A stretch of 64,000 nucleotides of DNA from CAZDKK01 sp964506245 (lineage in GTDB: Bacteria > Eisenbacteria > RBG-16-71-46 > CAIMUX01 > WJJG01), in contig CAZDKK010000001.1 in NCBI GenBank assembly GCA_964506245.1, positions 124,001-188,000 of the forward strand, in the 5' to 3' direction. The notes beneath the pieces were generated by a model. It did no database searches. It worked only from the letters and a program-made list of their open reading frames with translations, and was not told the DNA's origin. Position numbers and translations under genes: made by a program. Of the stretch, positions 33,922-42,548 are shown piece by piece (within the stretch, counting starts at the first letter, position 1; each line of letters starts with the position of its first letter).

Positions 33922-35406
33922 ATGAGTCCGAGCCTCGCGGGGATCGCCCCCGAGTTGGCCCTGACGGTCACCATCCTTGCGCTGGTGGTGGCGGACGTCA
34001 TCTTTCGCAGGCACGCAGCGCGGCGCAATATCCTGGGCACTCTGGCGGTGCTCGGCCTGGTCGTGGCGGCGATCAGTTTCACGGCGCTGCCGAGCGGGCG
34101 CCAGGAGATCTTCCATGGGATGCTGGCGCTCGACGGCTACGCGATCTTCTTCAAGGGGCTTTTCCTGATCGCGGCCTTTCTGGGTCTGCTCTTCGGCGTT
34201 CTCTCCGATGAGATCCCGCGCTCGCGCTTCGGCGAGTACCTGATCCTGCTGCTGTGCCTCACACTGGGGCTGAATTTGCTCTCGGCGGCGCAGAACCTGC
34301 TCATGATCTACCTCTCCCTCGAGCTGGTCTCGATGCCCTCCTACGCGCTCACCGCATTCAGGCGCGGGGACCGGCAGTCGAGCGAGGCGGCACTGAAGTA
34401 CGTCATCTTCGGCGCGGCCTCCTCGGGGCTCATGCTCTACGGCTTCTCGCTGCTCTATGGGCTCTCGGGCACGCTCGACCTGGCCGGCGTCGGCCAGGCC
34501 CTGGTGCACGCGGGGGGATCCGGGAACCCGGCCCTACCGCTGGGCATCGCGCTGGCGGTGCTGCTGGCGCTGGTGGGCTTCGGCTACAAGGTCGCCGCCG
34601 TGCCCTTCCACATGTGGTGCCCCGACGTCTACCAGGGGGCGCCGACGCCGTTCGTGGCCTTCCTCTCGGTCGGTCCCAAGGCGGCCGGCCTGGCCGCGCT
34701 GCTGCGATTCCTCGTGGTCGGCCTCGGCGTGCCGGCGGGGTGGCTGCCGGCGGGCGAATTCCCCTGGCCCGCCCTGATCGGCATCCTGGCGATCGCCACG
34801 ATGACGTTGGGCAATCTCATCGCGATCGCCCAGGAGAACATCAAGCGGCTGCTGGCCTACTCGAGCATCGCCCATGCAGGCTACATGCTCATGGCGGTCG
34901 CGGTGGGGAGCGACGCCGCCGTGCGGGCGGTCATGCTCTACCTGCCGATCTACCTCTTCATGAACATGGGCGCCTTCCTGGCGGTGATGGCCGTGCGCGC
35001 CCGCACCGGCTCGGAGTCGCTGGCGGCCTACCGCGGGCTGGGGGCGCGCAGCCCATTCCTCGCGGTGGTCCTGGCCGTGTTCCTCTTCTCGCTCACGGGC
35101 CTGCCGCCGCTGGCGGGCTTCATCGGCAAGTTCTACCTCTTCGCCGCGCTGTTGAAGACGCACCTGACCTTCTTCTACGTGGTCGCCATCATCGGCGTGC
35201 TCAACTCGGTCGTGTCGCTCTACTACTACGTGCGGATCGTGAAGGCGATGTTCCTCGAGAAGGCTGAGGCCGGGGCGCCGACCCTGCCGCTCGCGCGCGC
35301 CAGCACGGTGCTGCTCACGGTCTGCGCGATTCCGACGGTGCTGCTGGGCATCTGGTGGGGGCCCCTGGCCGGGCTGGTCGAGCGGGCGTCGCACCTGCTG
35401 CGGTAG
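33922..35406 (+). CDS. nuoN: NADH-quinone oxidoreductase subunit N
   Basis: The third antiporter-like subunit, 494 residues. It has IYLSLELVSMPSYALTAF (helix-5 Glu), KYVIFGAASSGLMLYG, FGYKVAAVPFHMWCPDVYQGAPTP and KRLLAYSSIAHAGYML, all as expected. The last gene of the operon: nuoE, nuoF and nuoG are not found before or after it in the window. GGAGGAAAG precedes the ATG. Immediately downstream the character of the sequence changes to degraded and mobile DNA. Confidence 0.95.
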   Translation: MSPSLAGIAPELALTVTILALVVADVIFRRHAARRNILGTLAVLGLVVAAISFTALPSGRQEIFHGMLALDGYAIFFKGLFLIAAFLGLLFGVLSDEIPRSRFGEYLILLLCLTLGLNLLSAAQNLLMIYLSLELVSMPSYALTAFRRGDRQSSEAALKYVIFGAASSGLMLYGFSLLYGLSGTLDLAGVGQALVHAGGSGNPALPLGIALAVLLALVGFGYKVAAVPFHMWCPDVYQGAPTPFVAFLSVGPKAAGLAALLRFLVVGLGVPAGWLPAGEFPWPALIGILAIATMTLGNLIAIAQENIKRLLAYSSIAHAGYMLMAVAVGSDAAVRAVMLYLPIYLFMNMGAFLAVMAVRARTGSESLAAYRGLGARSPFLAVVLAVFLFSLTGLPPLAGFIGKFYLFAALLKTHLTFFYVVAIIGVLNSVVSLYYYVRIVKAMFLEKAEAGAPTLPLARASTVLLTVCAIPTVLLGIWWGPLAGLVERASHLLR

Positions 35407-35742
35407 CTGCGGCCTGTCCTCTCCACAAATGCCATCCGCGCACGGCCACTTGACGTTACGGGTCCGCTCCTTCAGCCTCGTGTGAATGATAGCTCCACTC
35501 CGGAGGACCGGAGCAGCGGTCAGGAAGTCACGCCGGGCCCTCATCCTGGAGAACCTCGCCTCGAACGAGTCATCGAGGATCGTACCGTTGATCAAGACGC
35601 GCGCCTGGAAGACCGAGCCGTCGCCGGCAGGCAGGGGTTCTGGTTGCCCCCGTAGATGGCGTGAGCGATGGCGTTGGCCGCGTCGTTACCCGACACGAGC
35701 AGGCCGGTGAAGAGCAGGCGAGCGAGCTGCTGATCGCGTCGG
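35407..35742. other. Non-genic stretch between nuoN and the IS91-like relic
   Basis: No intact gene is visible. The minus strand shows protein-like but frame-shifted stretches: LLFTGLLVSGNDAANAIAHAI at about 35650-35720 and, in another frame, INGTILDDSFEARF at about 35540-35592. They look like remains of a gene truncated on one side by the IS91-like element. I could not identify it. Confidence 0.3.
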
Positions 35743-35970
35743 TTGAGGCTCTGCCATGGCTTCGCGCGGATTCGGTGCCCGGGCTGTGGCCGTGAACAGC
35801 TCCTGGCGTTCTCGTGCAAAGGTCGCTTGTGCCCAAGCTGCATCGGCCGGCGCATGGCCGACACCGCCGCTTACCTGGCCGATCAGCTCCTGCCCGCGGC
35901 CGGCTACCGCCAGTGGGTGCTCACCTTCCCCTGGGTCTTGCGCTTCCGCCTGGCGGTGGATCGCGGACAC
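35743..35970 (+). pseudogene. IS91-family transposase, N-terminal fragment
   Basis: The frame reads a zinc-finger region CPGCGREQLLAFSCKGRLC-PSC followed by GRRMADTAAYLADQLLP and QWVLTFPWVLRFRLA. This is the conserved N-terminal zinc-binding part of IS91/ISCR transposases (HUH-type Y1 family). Homology stops near 35965, where the 276-bp sequence shared with the 45-kb relic begins. The extreme N-terminus and the catalytic HUH/Tyr part are missing. The matching C-terminal piece lies at 37415-37738, on the other side of the IS110-family gene. Confidence 0.75.
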
Positions 35971-35990
35971 GGGGGCATTGCCGGCGGCCC

Positions 35991-36266
35991 ACCAGGACCC
36001 GCCCGATCCTCCAACACCCGCCCGACGCCGTACTCCTCTGCCCTGGGCGCATATCTGGACTCCTCCCGCAAGAGCTTTTGTTCAGGACGCGAGTGGGTGA
36101 CGGTGAGATCTGACTGCAGTCATATCTTCGGCCTCTGTTTGGAGCCACGGAGACTCCGGGCCATGATGGAATCTGCGCGCGGGGTGCCCATCAGTTGCGC
36201 GACCTGGACGGCCATAGCGCCCAACGGCTCATCCCCGCGCCGGTCAGACCGGACGCCTTCACCGCG
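35991..36266 (+). repeat. 276-bp repeat, copy A (inverted relative to copy B)
   Basis: Aligns without gaps to the reverse complement of 45218-45493; I counted about 17 mismatches. Mismatches are not concentrated in third codon positions of any frame, so the repeat is probably non-coding. It contains two palindromic sites kept in both copies: TGACTGCAGTCA (36111-36122, arms kept in B) and CCGGTCAGACCGG (36240-36252, differing only at the centre). In copy A it ends 18 bases from the IS110 transposase stop codon. Confidence 0.85.
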
Positions 36267-37400
36267 TTCGTTCTCGCAGCAGTTCAGCGGACGGGTCGAG
36301 ATTCTCTCTCTGGTCGAGGCACCTCCTTGTACTCCTGGCCACGGAGCCAGACCGCCCAGACGATCCGGGCCAGCCGATTGGCCAAGGCGACGGCGGCGAG
36401 GTTGTATCCTCGCTCCTTCTGCAGGCGGAGTGCCCAGCGGCGCAGGGAATCGGGCGGCGCGCCATGTTGGGCATGAAAGAACAGCGATCGAGCCTCGTGA
36501 ATCAGGAGCATCTGCAGGTAGACGTCTCCGTGTTTGCTGATCGGGCCGAGACGTCGGATCGAACCGGAAGAGTGCTCGCGGGGAGTCAGACCCAGATAGC
36601 TGGCGAACTGCCGGCCGGAGGGGAAACGTGTCACCTCTCCGACAAAGGCCACCAGTGCGGTGGCCCCGAGCAGCCCCATCCCGGGGATGGTCCGCAATCG
36701 GGCGACGGTCTCCATCTGCTTTCCGAGTATTTCTATCTGCTTCTCCACCGACCGCAGGCGACGCTCCAGCTCTCCGATTTCGTCGCAGACCTCTCCCAAG
36801 ATCGAGCGCAGGGGAGGTGGCAGCACGGCCTGCGGGTCGTCGACCCAGACACGGGTCTGGGGGACGACCTTGCTGGCCCCCAGAGGAATGAAGAGGCCGA
36901 ATTCGCGGAGGATCCCGCGGACGGTGTTGATCCTCGCCGTCCGCGTGGCCAGCCAACGGGAGCGAATGCGATGAAGAGCCATCAGGCCCTGCTGGTCGAT
37001 CGACTTCACCGGAACCTGGCAGATCGTCTCGTTGCGTCCGGCCTCCAGAAGCGCATGAGTATCGGCGGCATCGGTCTTGTTGCCCCGCCGGTAGCGAGCA
37101 ACGTCCCGTGCGGGCAAGAGCCGGACTTGATGCCCCAGACGACCGAGTTCCCGCCCCCAGTAGTGGGACGAACCGCAGGCTTCCATAAGAACGACGCTCG
37201 GCAACTGCCTGCCCATGAAGCGCAGAAGCCCGCTTCGAGTCAGTCGGCGCTCCTGGCTGATCCGACCGGGATGATGAGAAATAGCCAGCTGAAAGACTGA
37301 CTTGGCGAGATCGATGGCAAAGACGGTATTCTCCATGCCGGACTCCTCCTGGTCTTCGGACTTTGACGCGGCCTGGCACGATGATGCCGCACGAGCCGCG
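36267..37400 (-). mobile_element. IS110-family insertion sequence (approximate limits)
   Basis: The transposase gene fills nearly all of this segment. The right limit is taken from where copy A of the 276-bp repeat ends; the left limit lies before the IS91 C-terminal homology that begins near 37410. IS110 elements lack terminal inverted repeats, so exact ends cannot be fixed from one copy. The non-coding flank available for a bridge RNA is either about 70 bases upstream of the gene or the 276-bp repeat downstream. Confidence 0.5.
36284..37336 (-). CDS. IS110-family transposase (DEDD recombinase)
   Basis: A 350-residue intact transposase. The N-terminal RuvC-like DEDD domain begins FAIDLAKSVFQLAI (first catalytic Asp), then VLMEACGSSHYW (Glu) and RGNKTDAADTHALLEA (the two Asp). 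The C-terminal Tnp_20 domain has LRTIPGMGLLGATALVAF, FASYLGLTPREHSSGS and GPISKHGDVYLQMLL, which includes the serine proposed as nucleophile. All key residues are present, so the enzyme may be active. The ATG at 37336 has AGGAGGAGTC upstream. The sequence resembles the IS1111-like branch. It sits within a broken IS91-like gene. Confidence 0.92.
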   Translation of the reverse strand: MENTVFAIDLAKSVFQLAISHHPGRISQERRLTRSGLLRFMGRQLPSVVLMEACGSSHYWGRELGRLGHQVRLLPARDVARYRRGNKTDAADTHALLEAGRNETICQVPVKSIDQQGLMALHRIRSRWLATRTARINTVRGILREFGLFIPLGASKVVPQTRVWVDDPQAVLPPPLRSILGEVCDEIGELERRLRSVEKQIEILGKQMETVARLRTIPGMGLLGATALVAFVGEVTRFPSGRQFASYLGLTPREHSSGSIRRLGPISKHGDVYLQMLLIHEARSLFFHAQHGAPPDSLRRWALRLQKERGYNLAAVALANRLARIVWAVWLRGQEYKEVPRPERESRPVR

Positions 37401-37414
37401 GGAGGAGTCCATCT

Positions 37415-37738
37415 CATCAGTTGCTCAGGCGTGTCTTCTTTCTCGACGCCCTGAAATGCCCCCAGTGCTCCACCCCGATGGTCGTCCTGGCCTTCATCTC
37501 CGATCCGCCCGTGATCACCAAGATCCTCCATCACCTGCGGTTGCCCACAGCGCCCCCGCCGCTCGCGCCGGCGCGCGGAGCTACCACCGCCCAACTCTGG
37601 GGGCTCGACCCGCCGCGCCACGCCGATCCCGACGATCCCACGCACGAGGCGCCCAACCTCATCCATCCACCGCGCCCGTGCGCAGAGCGCGACCACGATC
37701 CCGAAGACGCGCCGCTGGTCGCGCGGCCACCACCGTGA
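37415..37738 (+). pseudogene. IS91-family transposase, C-terminal fragment
   Basis: The frame reads LLRRVFFLDALKCPQCSTPM, then FISDPPVITKILHHLRL and APPPLAPARG. This is the standard C-terminus of IS91-type transposases: a second CxxC zinc pair, then the ISDPxxIxxIL stretch and a proline-rich tail. With the N-terminal piece at 35743-35970 it shows one IS91 gene split by the 276-bp segment and the IS110 element. The last 60 bases (37681-37740) recur next to copy B at about 45140-45214, so this is probably the element's terminal region. Confidence 0.72.
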
Positions 37739-37763
37739 TGCGTCGCGCGGCGCTGCCGCGTAC

Positions 37764-38576
37764 ATTGGCGGTCTGCGAGCGACGGGCACGCCGCTCCTGC
37801 TTCTCGATGGGGGCAACTTCTTCGCCCCGGTCATGGATCCGAGTGGAAACGCCTTCAGCGCGGTGGCCTGGAAGGAAATGGCCCGCCTGCGCTACGACGC
37901 GGTGGCACTCGGAGGCAGCGAGCTTCGGAAGTGGCACCTCGTCGAAGAACTCCTCGCCGAGAGTCTGCTGCCCGTTGTGACCACGAACGCCGAGGTGAGC
38001 CGGGACGGGCAGTGGGAGCCGCTGGCCGCGCCCTACTTGATCCTGGAGCGCGGTGGGATGCGCGTGGGTGTGCTCGGCCTGATTGCCCCCTCGGCTCTGC
38101 CCGCTTCGACCTGGAATGACGAGGGGGACAGTCTCCGCATCCTCCCGCTCGCGAACAGTGCACGTCAGGCGTGCCGGGCGATCGAGCACAAGGTGGACGC
38201 AATCGTCGCCCTCGTCGACTGTCACATCCAGGAGGTGGACTCGCTGCTCTCGGACGAGACGCTGGCCGGCCTCGATCTCCTGCTCATGGCCAGCAACGTC
38301 TGCTGCGTCAGAGCAGAGCGCGCCTGCCGTGCCGGCTGGCGAGGAACGTCTCTGGGTCTCGCCAGGCTCGCTGCCTCACCCGGTAGGGGTAGACCCGACA
38401 TCGACTGCCATGCGATCGATCTGACCCCGGATCTCCCTGAAGACCCGCTGATCGCACGTGAGGCAGCCATGATCGTGGCGGATGTTCAGAAGGCGAGAGA
38501 CGAGCGGGAGCGCTCGAGACAACAAGGCCTCGAGAAGATGAACAGGATTCGGGACGCCCGCCGTCAGCCCAGGTGA
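37764..38576 (+). pseudogene. 5'-nucleotidase/metallophosphoesterase-like gene, 5'-truncated
   Basis: The frame begins inside a conserved region (GTPLLLLDGGNFFAPV) and continues with MARLRYDAVALGGSELR, VVTTNAEVSRDG, RVGVLGLIAPSA and DAIVALVDCHIQEVDSLLS. This order matches UshA-type metallophosphatases (DxGD-like, GNHE-like and GLI segments). The N-terminal metal site is absent because homology starts directly after the IS91 terminal region, so the gene was probably truncated by that element. An ATG at 37833 could start a 247-residue product, but it would lack the first metal ligands. The last 13 bases overlap the convergent GNAT gene. Confidence 0.6.
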
Positions 38577-39484
38577 CTCCATTCCCTCTGCCATACCGAG
38601 CTGCAGTAGACCGACCGGAATCCCAGGGCCAGGTAGAACGGCTGGGTCGACCCCACGCACGCCACGGTGGCGCCCAGTTCGCCGCACCGCCGAACGCCTT
38701 CCAGCACCGCCGCCCGGCCCAGGCCCATGCGCCGGTAGGTCGGGTCGGTGGCGACGGGCTCGACGTACGCGATCGAGTGCACGGGCTCGTACCACATGCC
38801 GCAGTACGAGACGAAGCTCCCGTCGGGCGCCTCCACGACGACGTTCAGGTCCTTGCGGAAGTTCGGCGCCGACTGCATGAATCGCCGGTCGTCGATCCCG
38901 TCGCTCGGCGGCTCGCCGGGGTGATTGAATCCTCGCCAGAGGGCGCGATCCACCTTGCGCAGGTCGTTGTCCTCCGCAAGGCTCCCGAGCCGGAAGCCGG
39001 CCGGCAACGGCGTCTCAGGGAATCGCGCCGCGATGACGCGGTGGGCCATCGACTCGCTCTCAGCGGTCCTCGTGTATCCCCTCGCCGCGGCCAGCTTCTG
39101 GAAGTCCTCGTCGGCATCGTTGATGTACGCGCGCAGGCGCCGCACGCCATCCGCGCATGAGCTCACGCGCTCCTCGGCGTGCCTCAGCAGCTCGGCCTTC
39201 AGTGCGTGATACTCCGGATCGATCTCGAAGTAGGCCGTCCCCATTCTGTGTTCCGGATGGACGACGGCCACGATGCCGCTGCGTGTCTCCCAGACGCCGA
39301 TCGAATCCAGGTCGATGCCCCGAATCAGGGGATGGTAGTGCATGTACTCCCAGCGCGGCTGGGGCCAGTTGATGTGCCCGCCCGCGGTGCGGTACGTCCG
39401 CACGAGGAATCTGCCGACCCGCTCGAAGTCGCGGGCATGGTCGTATGGCCTGACGGGCCTGACCGGCCTGACGGTCGCGTGCAT
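38564..39484 (-). CDS. GNAT-family N-acetyltransferase (two-domain)
   Basis: A 306-residue protein with tandem GNAT folds. The C-terminal domain is complete, with YVEPVATDPTYRRMGLGRAAVLEG (the acetyl-CoA pyrophosphate loop, RxxGLGRA) and the late FYLALGFRSVYCS strand. The N-terminal half (VGRFLVRTYRTAGGHINWPQPRWEYMHYHP) looks like a degenerate first domain. The ATG at 39484 is chosen over a longer frame because of AGAGGGAC upstream. The substrate is unknown; related proteins modify small molecules or antibiotics. It lies between the truncated nucleotidase gene and a transposase, within the accessory region. Confidence 0.8.
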   Translation of the reverse strand: MHATVRPVRPVRPYDHARDFERVGRFLVRTYRTAGGHINWPQPRWEYMHYHPLIRGIDLDSIGVWETRSGIVAVVHPEHRMGTAYFEIDPEYHALKAELLRHAEERVSSCADGVRRLRAYINDADEDFQKLAAARGYTRTAESESMAHRVIAARFPETPLPAGFRLGSLAEDNDLRKVDRALWRGFNHPGEPPSDGIDDRRFMQSAPNFRKDLNVVVEAPDGSFVSYCGMWYEPVHSIAYVEPVATDPTYRRMGLGRAAVLEGVRRCGELGATVACVGSTQPFYLALGFRSVYCSSVWQREWSHLG

Positions 39485-39590
39485 CGTCTGTCCCTCTCGT
39501 GCTCCGCGAAAAGTCCGTGCGGGCCCGCGCGACAAGGCGGAACTCCCGTCAGCCGGGCCACTTGCTCTCTCCGTGCTATGATCCTGCGCC

Positions 39591-40550
39591 ATGCCGACAT
39601 TCATCATAGCCCTACTCGCCTGCCTGAGGGCAGCCCTAAGGTCCAGGACCGCCCTCGCCCTCGAGAACGCCGCCCTGCGCCAGCAGCTGACCGTCTACTT
39701 ACGAACTGGGCGGCGTGTCCGGCTCCGGACCGAGGATCGCCTCTTTTGGGTTGCCCTCCGCAGGCTCTGGCCGGACTGGACCCGTCCCCTTGTCATCGTC
39801 AAGCCTGCCACTGTTGTCGGCTGGCACCGGAGAGGCTGTCGGATGTTCTGGCGTCGCAGATCACGGGGGCCGATCGGGCGCCCTCGCATCCCTGGCGAGC
39901 ACATCGCCTTCATTCGGCGCATCTCCGGCGACCATCCCGAGTGGGGCGAGGACAAGATCGCCGAAGAGCTCGCCGCCAAGTTCGGGATCCAGCATTCGGC
40001 CAGTACCATTCGCCGCTACATGGTCCCGCGCCGGAGCACACCGCGTGGGGATCAGACTTGGCGCACCTTCGTCCGTAACCATGCCAAAGAAGTCTGGGCC
40101 TGCGACTTTCTGACCCAGTACACCGCCTTCTTCGATGTCGTCTACATCTTCGTCGTCATGGAGATCGGCTCCCGGCGCATCATCCACGCCAACGTCACGG
40201 CCAACCCGACGCTTCTCTGGGTGAAGCAGCAGTTCCGCGAGGCTACCGCCGACGATCGGACGCCTCGCTTCCTCGTGCACGACAATGACGGAATCTTCGG
40301 ACAGTTTGGAAGGCCTGTGGTGGTCGAGGCCAAGGGCAGAAGGCGCAGCTACCGCTGTCATATGGACCGCTGGCTGAACGAAGTCATGGACATCGAGGGC
40401 ATCCCCATTAATGGCGCGCGTCCATCGCAGGCGATCCATGGGATCCCAGACCCGTACCCGGAATCGAGGGAGCCTCCTCCGAAGGCCGGAAAGCTACTGG
40501 CACTCCCCATCCTGGGCGGCGTTCTGCACGACTATCGACTCGTTGCATAG
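39591..40550 (+). pseudogene. Integrase-core (DDE) transposase with internal in-frame deletion
   Basis: The 319-codon frame is open but its product cannot be a complete DDE enzyme. It has the N-terminal ALENAALRQQLTVYL, the helix-turn-helix part (KPATVVGWHRRG), and the catalytic core with D172 (WACDFLTQY) and D231/D233 (VHDNDGIFG). In relatives, GIPxxYGAPNANAxVERF...YYNxARPSQ follows. Here GIPI (about residue 273) jumps straight to NGARPSQAIHGIPDPYPE. About 45-50 residues carrying the third catalytic residue (Glu) are gone without a frameshift. The C-terminal tail (LPILGGVLHDYRL) is intact. It is divergent from the GNAT gene. Confidence 0.8.
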
Positions 40551-40787
40551 GCAGCCGCCGCTTCGCTGCACGCTGCATGGACCCCAGATCCGGGGGCCAA
40601 CTACGCCCTGCTCGCGAATCTGCTCCCGTGCCCTCCGAGAAGCTCTGCGGAATGGATTCACAGGCCCGAGACCGACCGCGCAGACGGCCCCCGCAAGACC
40701 AACCATCCCGGCCCAGACCTTGCGAATCCCTGCCGATGGCGTTCTCGCGGGGCGGTGGCGGCGCACCTGGCGCGATCGGCTTGGTGG

Positions 40788-41948
40788 TCAGGGGAAGATC
40801 CGCCCCCGCTCAATCTCCTCCACGAAAACGCCGACCGGCAGGACGTCGATGCCATCTCTGGAGCGCAGCCGGCGCGAGCCTCGGCAGACCAAGATGCGAC
40901 GCACGAGCCCGGGCAGCTCACTGATCGCGCGCAGGCCGCGGGCATCACTCTCGTTGAATGACGAGCCGGCCTTGACCTCGATTGCCACCATCTCCCGGCC
41001 GCGCTGCAGCAGGAAATCGACTTCGGTCCGCTGCGCCTCACTGGGTGCCCAGTAGAACCAGTCGTCGAAAAGCCCGCGGTAGTCGCGGTAGGCCCGCAGC
41101 AGTTGGGCCACCCAACCCTCGAGCAGAGCACCCCGCTCTTCGGCGGCGAGCGGTCCGAACTGTCGCTTGAGCGCGCGGACGAGCCCGGGATCGCACCAAT
41201 AGAGCTTGGGGTGCGTGCGCTCCTTCACCCGGAGCTTGGCTTCGTACGCCGGGAGCAGGAAGGCAACCAGGGTGTCTTCCAGAACACTCAGGTATCCGAG
41301 CACGGTCGTTCGAGCGACTTGCGCATCGCGTGCGAGCCCGGCCGCGTTCAGCGTCTGGCCATGGAAGAGAGCCGCGATCGGGAGGAACCGCGCGAACCCG
41401 GGTAGATTGCGAACCAGAGCTTCCGCCTGGATCTCCTCGCGGAGATACATCTGCACGTACGCCTCGAGAGATCCGCGGCGGTCCTCGGCGCTCCAGATGA
41501 CGGGGAGGCTGCCCCACCGGAGCACCGCATCGAGATCGAAGGCACGGCCCAGTTCCTCCGGCACGAAGGAGTGCATCGGACGCCGCACCGCGCGCCCGGC
41601 GAGCAGGTTCGTCCCGCTCTGCTTGAGCTTGCGAGCGGAAGATCCGCAGAGTGCAAAGCGCAGTCGCCGCTCCTCCATGAAGCGGTGCACCTCGTTGAGG
41701 AGTTGCGGAAGCCGCTGGACCTCGTCCAGCACGACCATTGCCCCGGGGCGCTGGGCGCGCAGTTCGGCCGCGAAACGGCCGACGTCGGCGAGGTAAGACT
41801 GGTAGAGGGCTTCGTCGAGCAGATTGATCGTGTGCGCGCGGGGAAACGTCGCCCGCAGCCAGGTGCTCTTCCCCGTGCCGCGCGGCCCGAACAGGAAGAA
41901 CGACCCCTTGGGAGAGGCGAGCAGTCTTGGGTATTCGGTTCGTGTCAT
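40788..41948 (-). CDS. AAA ATPase with C-terminal DUF4143 (nuclease-like) domain
   Basis: A 386-residue protein of the widespread archaeal/bacterial ATPase-DUF4143 family. The Walker A motif FLFGPRGTGKST and Walker B motif GAMVVLDEVQRLPQL lie in the first 100 residues, followed by the sensor-like FALCGSSARKLK. The middle contains a winged-helix part (VARTTVLGYLSVLEDTLVAFLLPAYE). The C-terminal DUF4143 has the PD-(D/E)XK-like residues (RTEVDFLLQRGREMVAIEVKAG). These genes are frequent in genomic islands and their role is unsettled. The ATG at 41948 has no Shine-Dalgarno sequence. A promoter-like element directly upstream implies a leaderless transcript. Confidence 0.88.
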   Translation of the reverse strand: MTRTEYPRLLASPKGSFFLFGPRGTGKSTWLRATFPRAHTINLLDEALYQSYLADVGRFAAELRAQRPGAMVVLDEVQRLPQLLNEVHRFMEERRLRFALCGSSARKLKQSGTNLLAGRAVRRPMHSFVPEELGRAFDLDAVLRWGSLPVIWSAEDRRGSLEAYVQMYLREEIQAEALVRNLPGFARFLPIAALFHGQTLNAAGLARDAQVARTTVLGYLSVLEDTLVAFLLPAYEAKLRVKERTHPKLYWCDPGLVRALKRQFGPLAAEERGALLEGWVAQLLRAYRDYRGLFDDWFYWAPSEAQRTEVDFLLQRGREMVAIEVKAGSSFNESDARGLRAISELPGLVRRILVCRGSRRLRSRDGIDVLPVGVFVEEIERGRIFP

Positions 41949-41957
41949 GACGCCGTC

Positions 41958-41987
41958 ATTTATCGGCGATAGCCGACGGCACGTCAA
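41958..41987 (-). promoter_or_regulatory. Candidate promoter of the DUF4143 ATPase, leaderless
   Basis: On the minus strand, TTGACG (41987-41982), 18 bases and ATAAAT (41963-41958). The ATG starts nine bases after the -10, so the transcript would begin within a few bases of the start codon. Confidence 0.5.
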
Positions 41988-42519
41988 CAGAGAAGTGCCG
42001 TCGCGGTCCTCTATCAGCCCCGTAGTCCGCGAAAAGCCCATGTCGCGCGGTCCTCGAGTCCACTCGCGGCTCTCTCAAGCCAGGAACGTAATGGTCGAAG
42101 GCGCTGACCATTCAGGCTGAAGGGCATTCGGGTGCGCGGCCGACAGGCGTCAAGCGAGTTGGCGGATTCTCCGGGCATGGTGCGACCGGCGCGGGCGAGG
42201 CGTCAGGATTCCCGGGGAGTGTCGACTCACGCCACGAGGCGGCAATCGCGCTGGACGCCGCGGCTGGGCAGAATGGAGAGACCGCCTGCGGCAGGGCCCC
42301 TTCGCTCCGGAGCAGCGAGCTCAGCCCCCGGAGGTTCTTTTCTGACCAGGCCACCCGTGGGTTCACTTTCGTTGCGGCCCGCTGACCCACTCCCCTGCGG
42401 TTCGACCCGGCTCCAGCCGGTGTCCTGGGGCGGGTGAAAAGCGATGTTCGATACGCCGGGGGGTGCGGAGTAGACCCAGAGATCGAAGTGAGTTCGCAGC
42501 CACCCTGCCTGTCATCACC

Positions 42520-42548
42520 TTGACCGTGTGCGGGGGGTTGTCTAGGCT
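42520..42548 (+). promoter_or_regulatory. Candidate promoter of the HEPN/MNT pair
   Basis: TTGACC at 42520-42525, 17 bases, TAGGCT at 42543-42548, about 80 bases upstream of the GTG start of the HEPN gene. Confidence 0.5.

Noticed and set aside
24405..35406. A membrane-bound hydrogenase or Mrp antiporter instead of complex I
   Set aside because: NuoD lacks the NiFe cysteine pairs, and NuoA, NuoH, NuoI and NuoJ match complex I subunits in canonical order.
35991..36266. The 276-bp repeat as protein-coding
   Set aside because: About 17 substitutions between copies change roughly 11 codons in the longest frame, and show no third-position bias.
39440..39480. Short tandem repeat near the GNAT start (GGCCTGACC units)
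   Set aside because: It only encodes VRPVRPVRP at the N-terminus; two to three units are too few to call a functional repeat.
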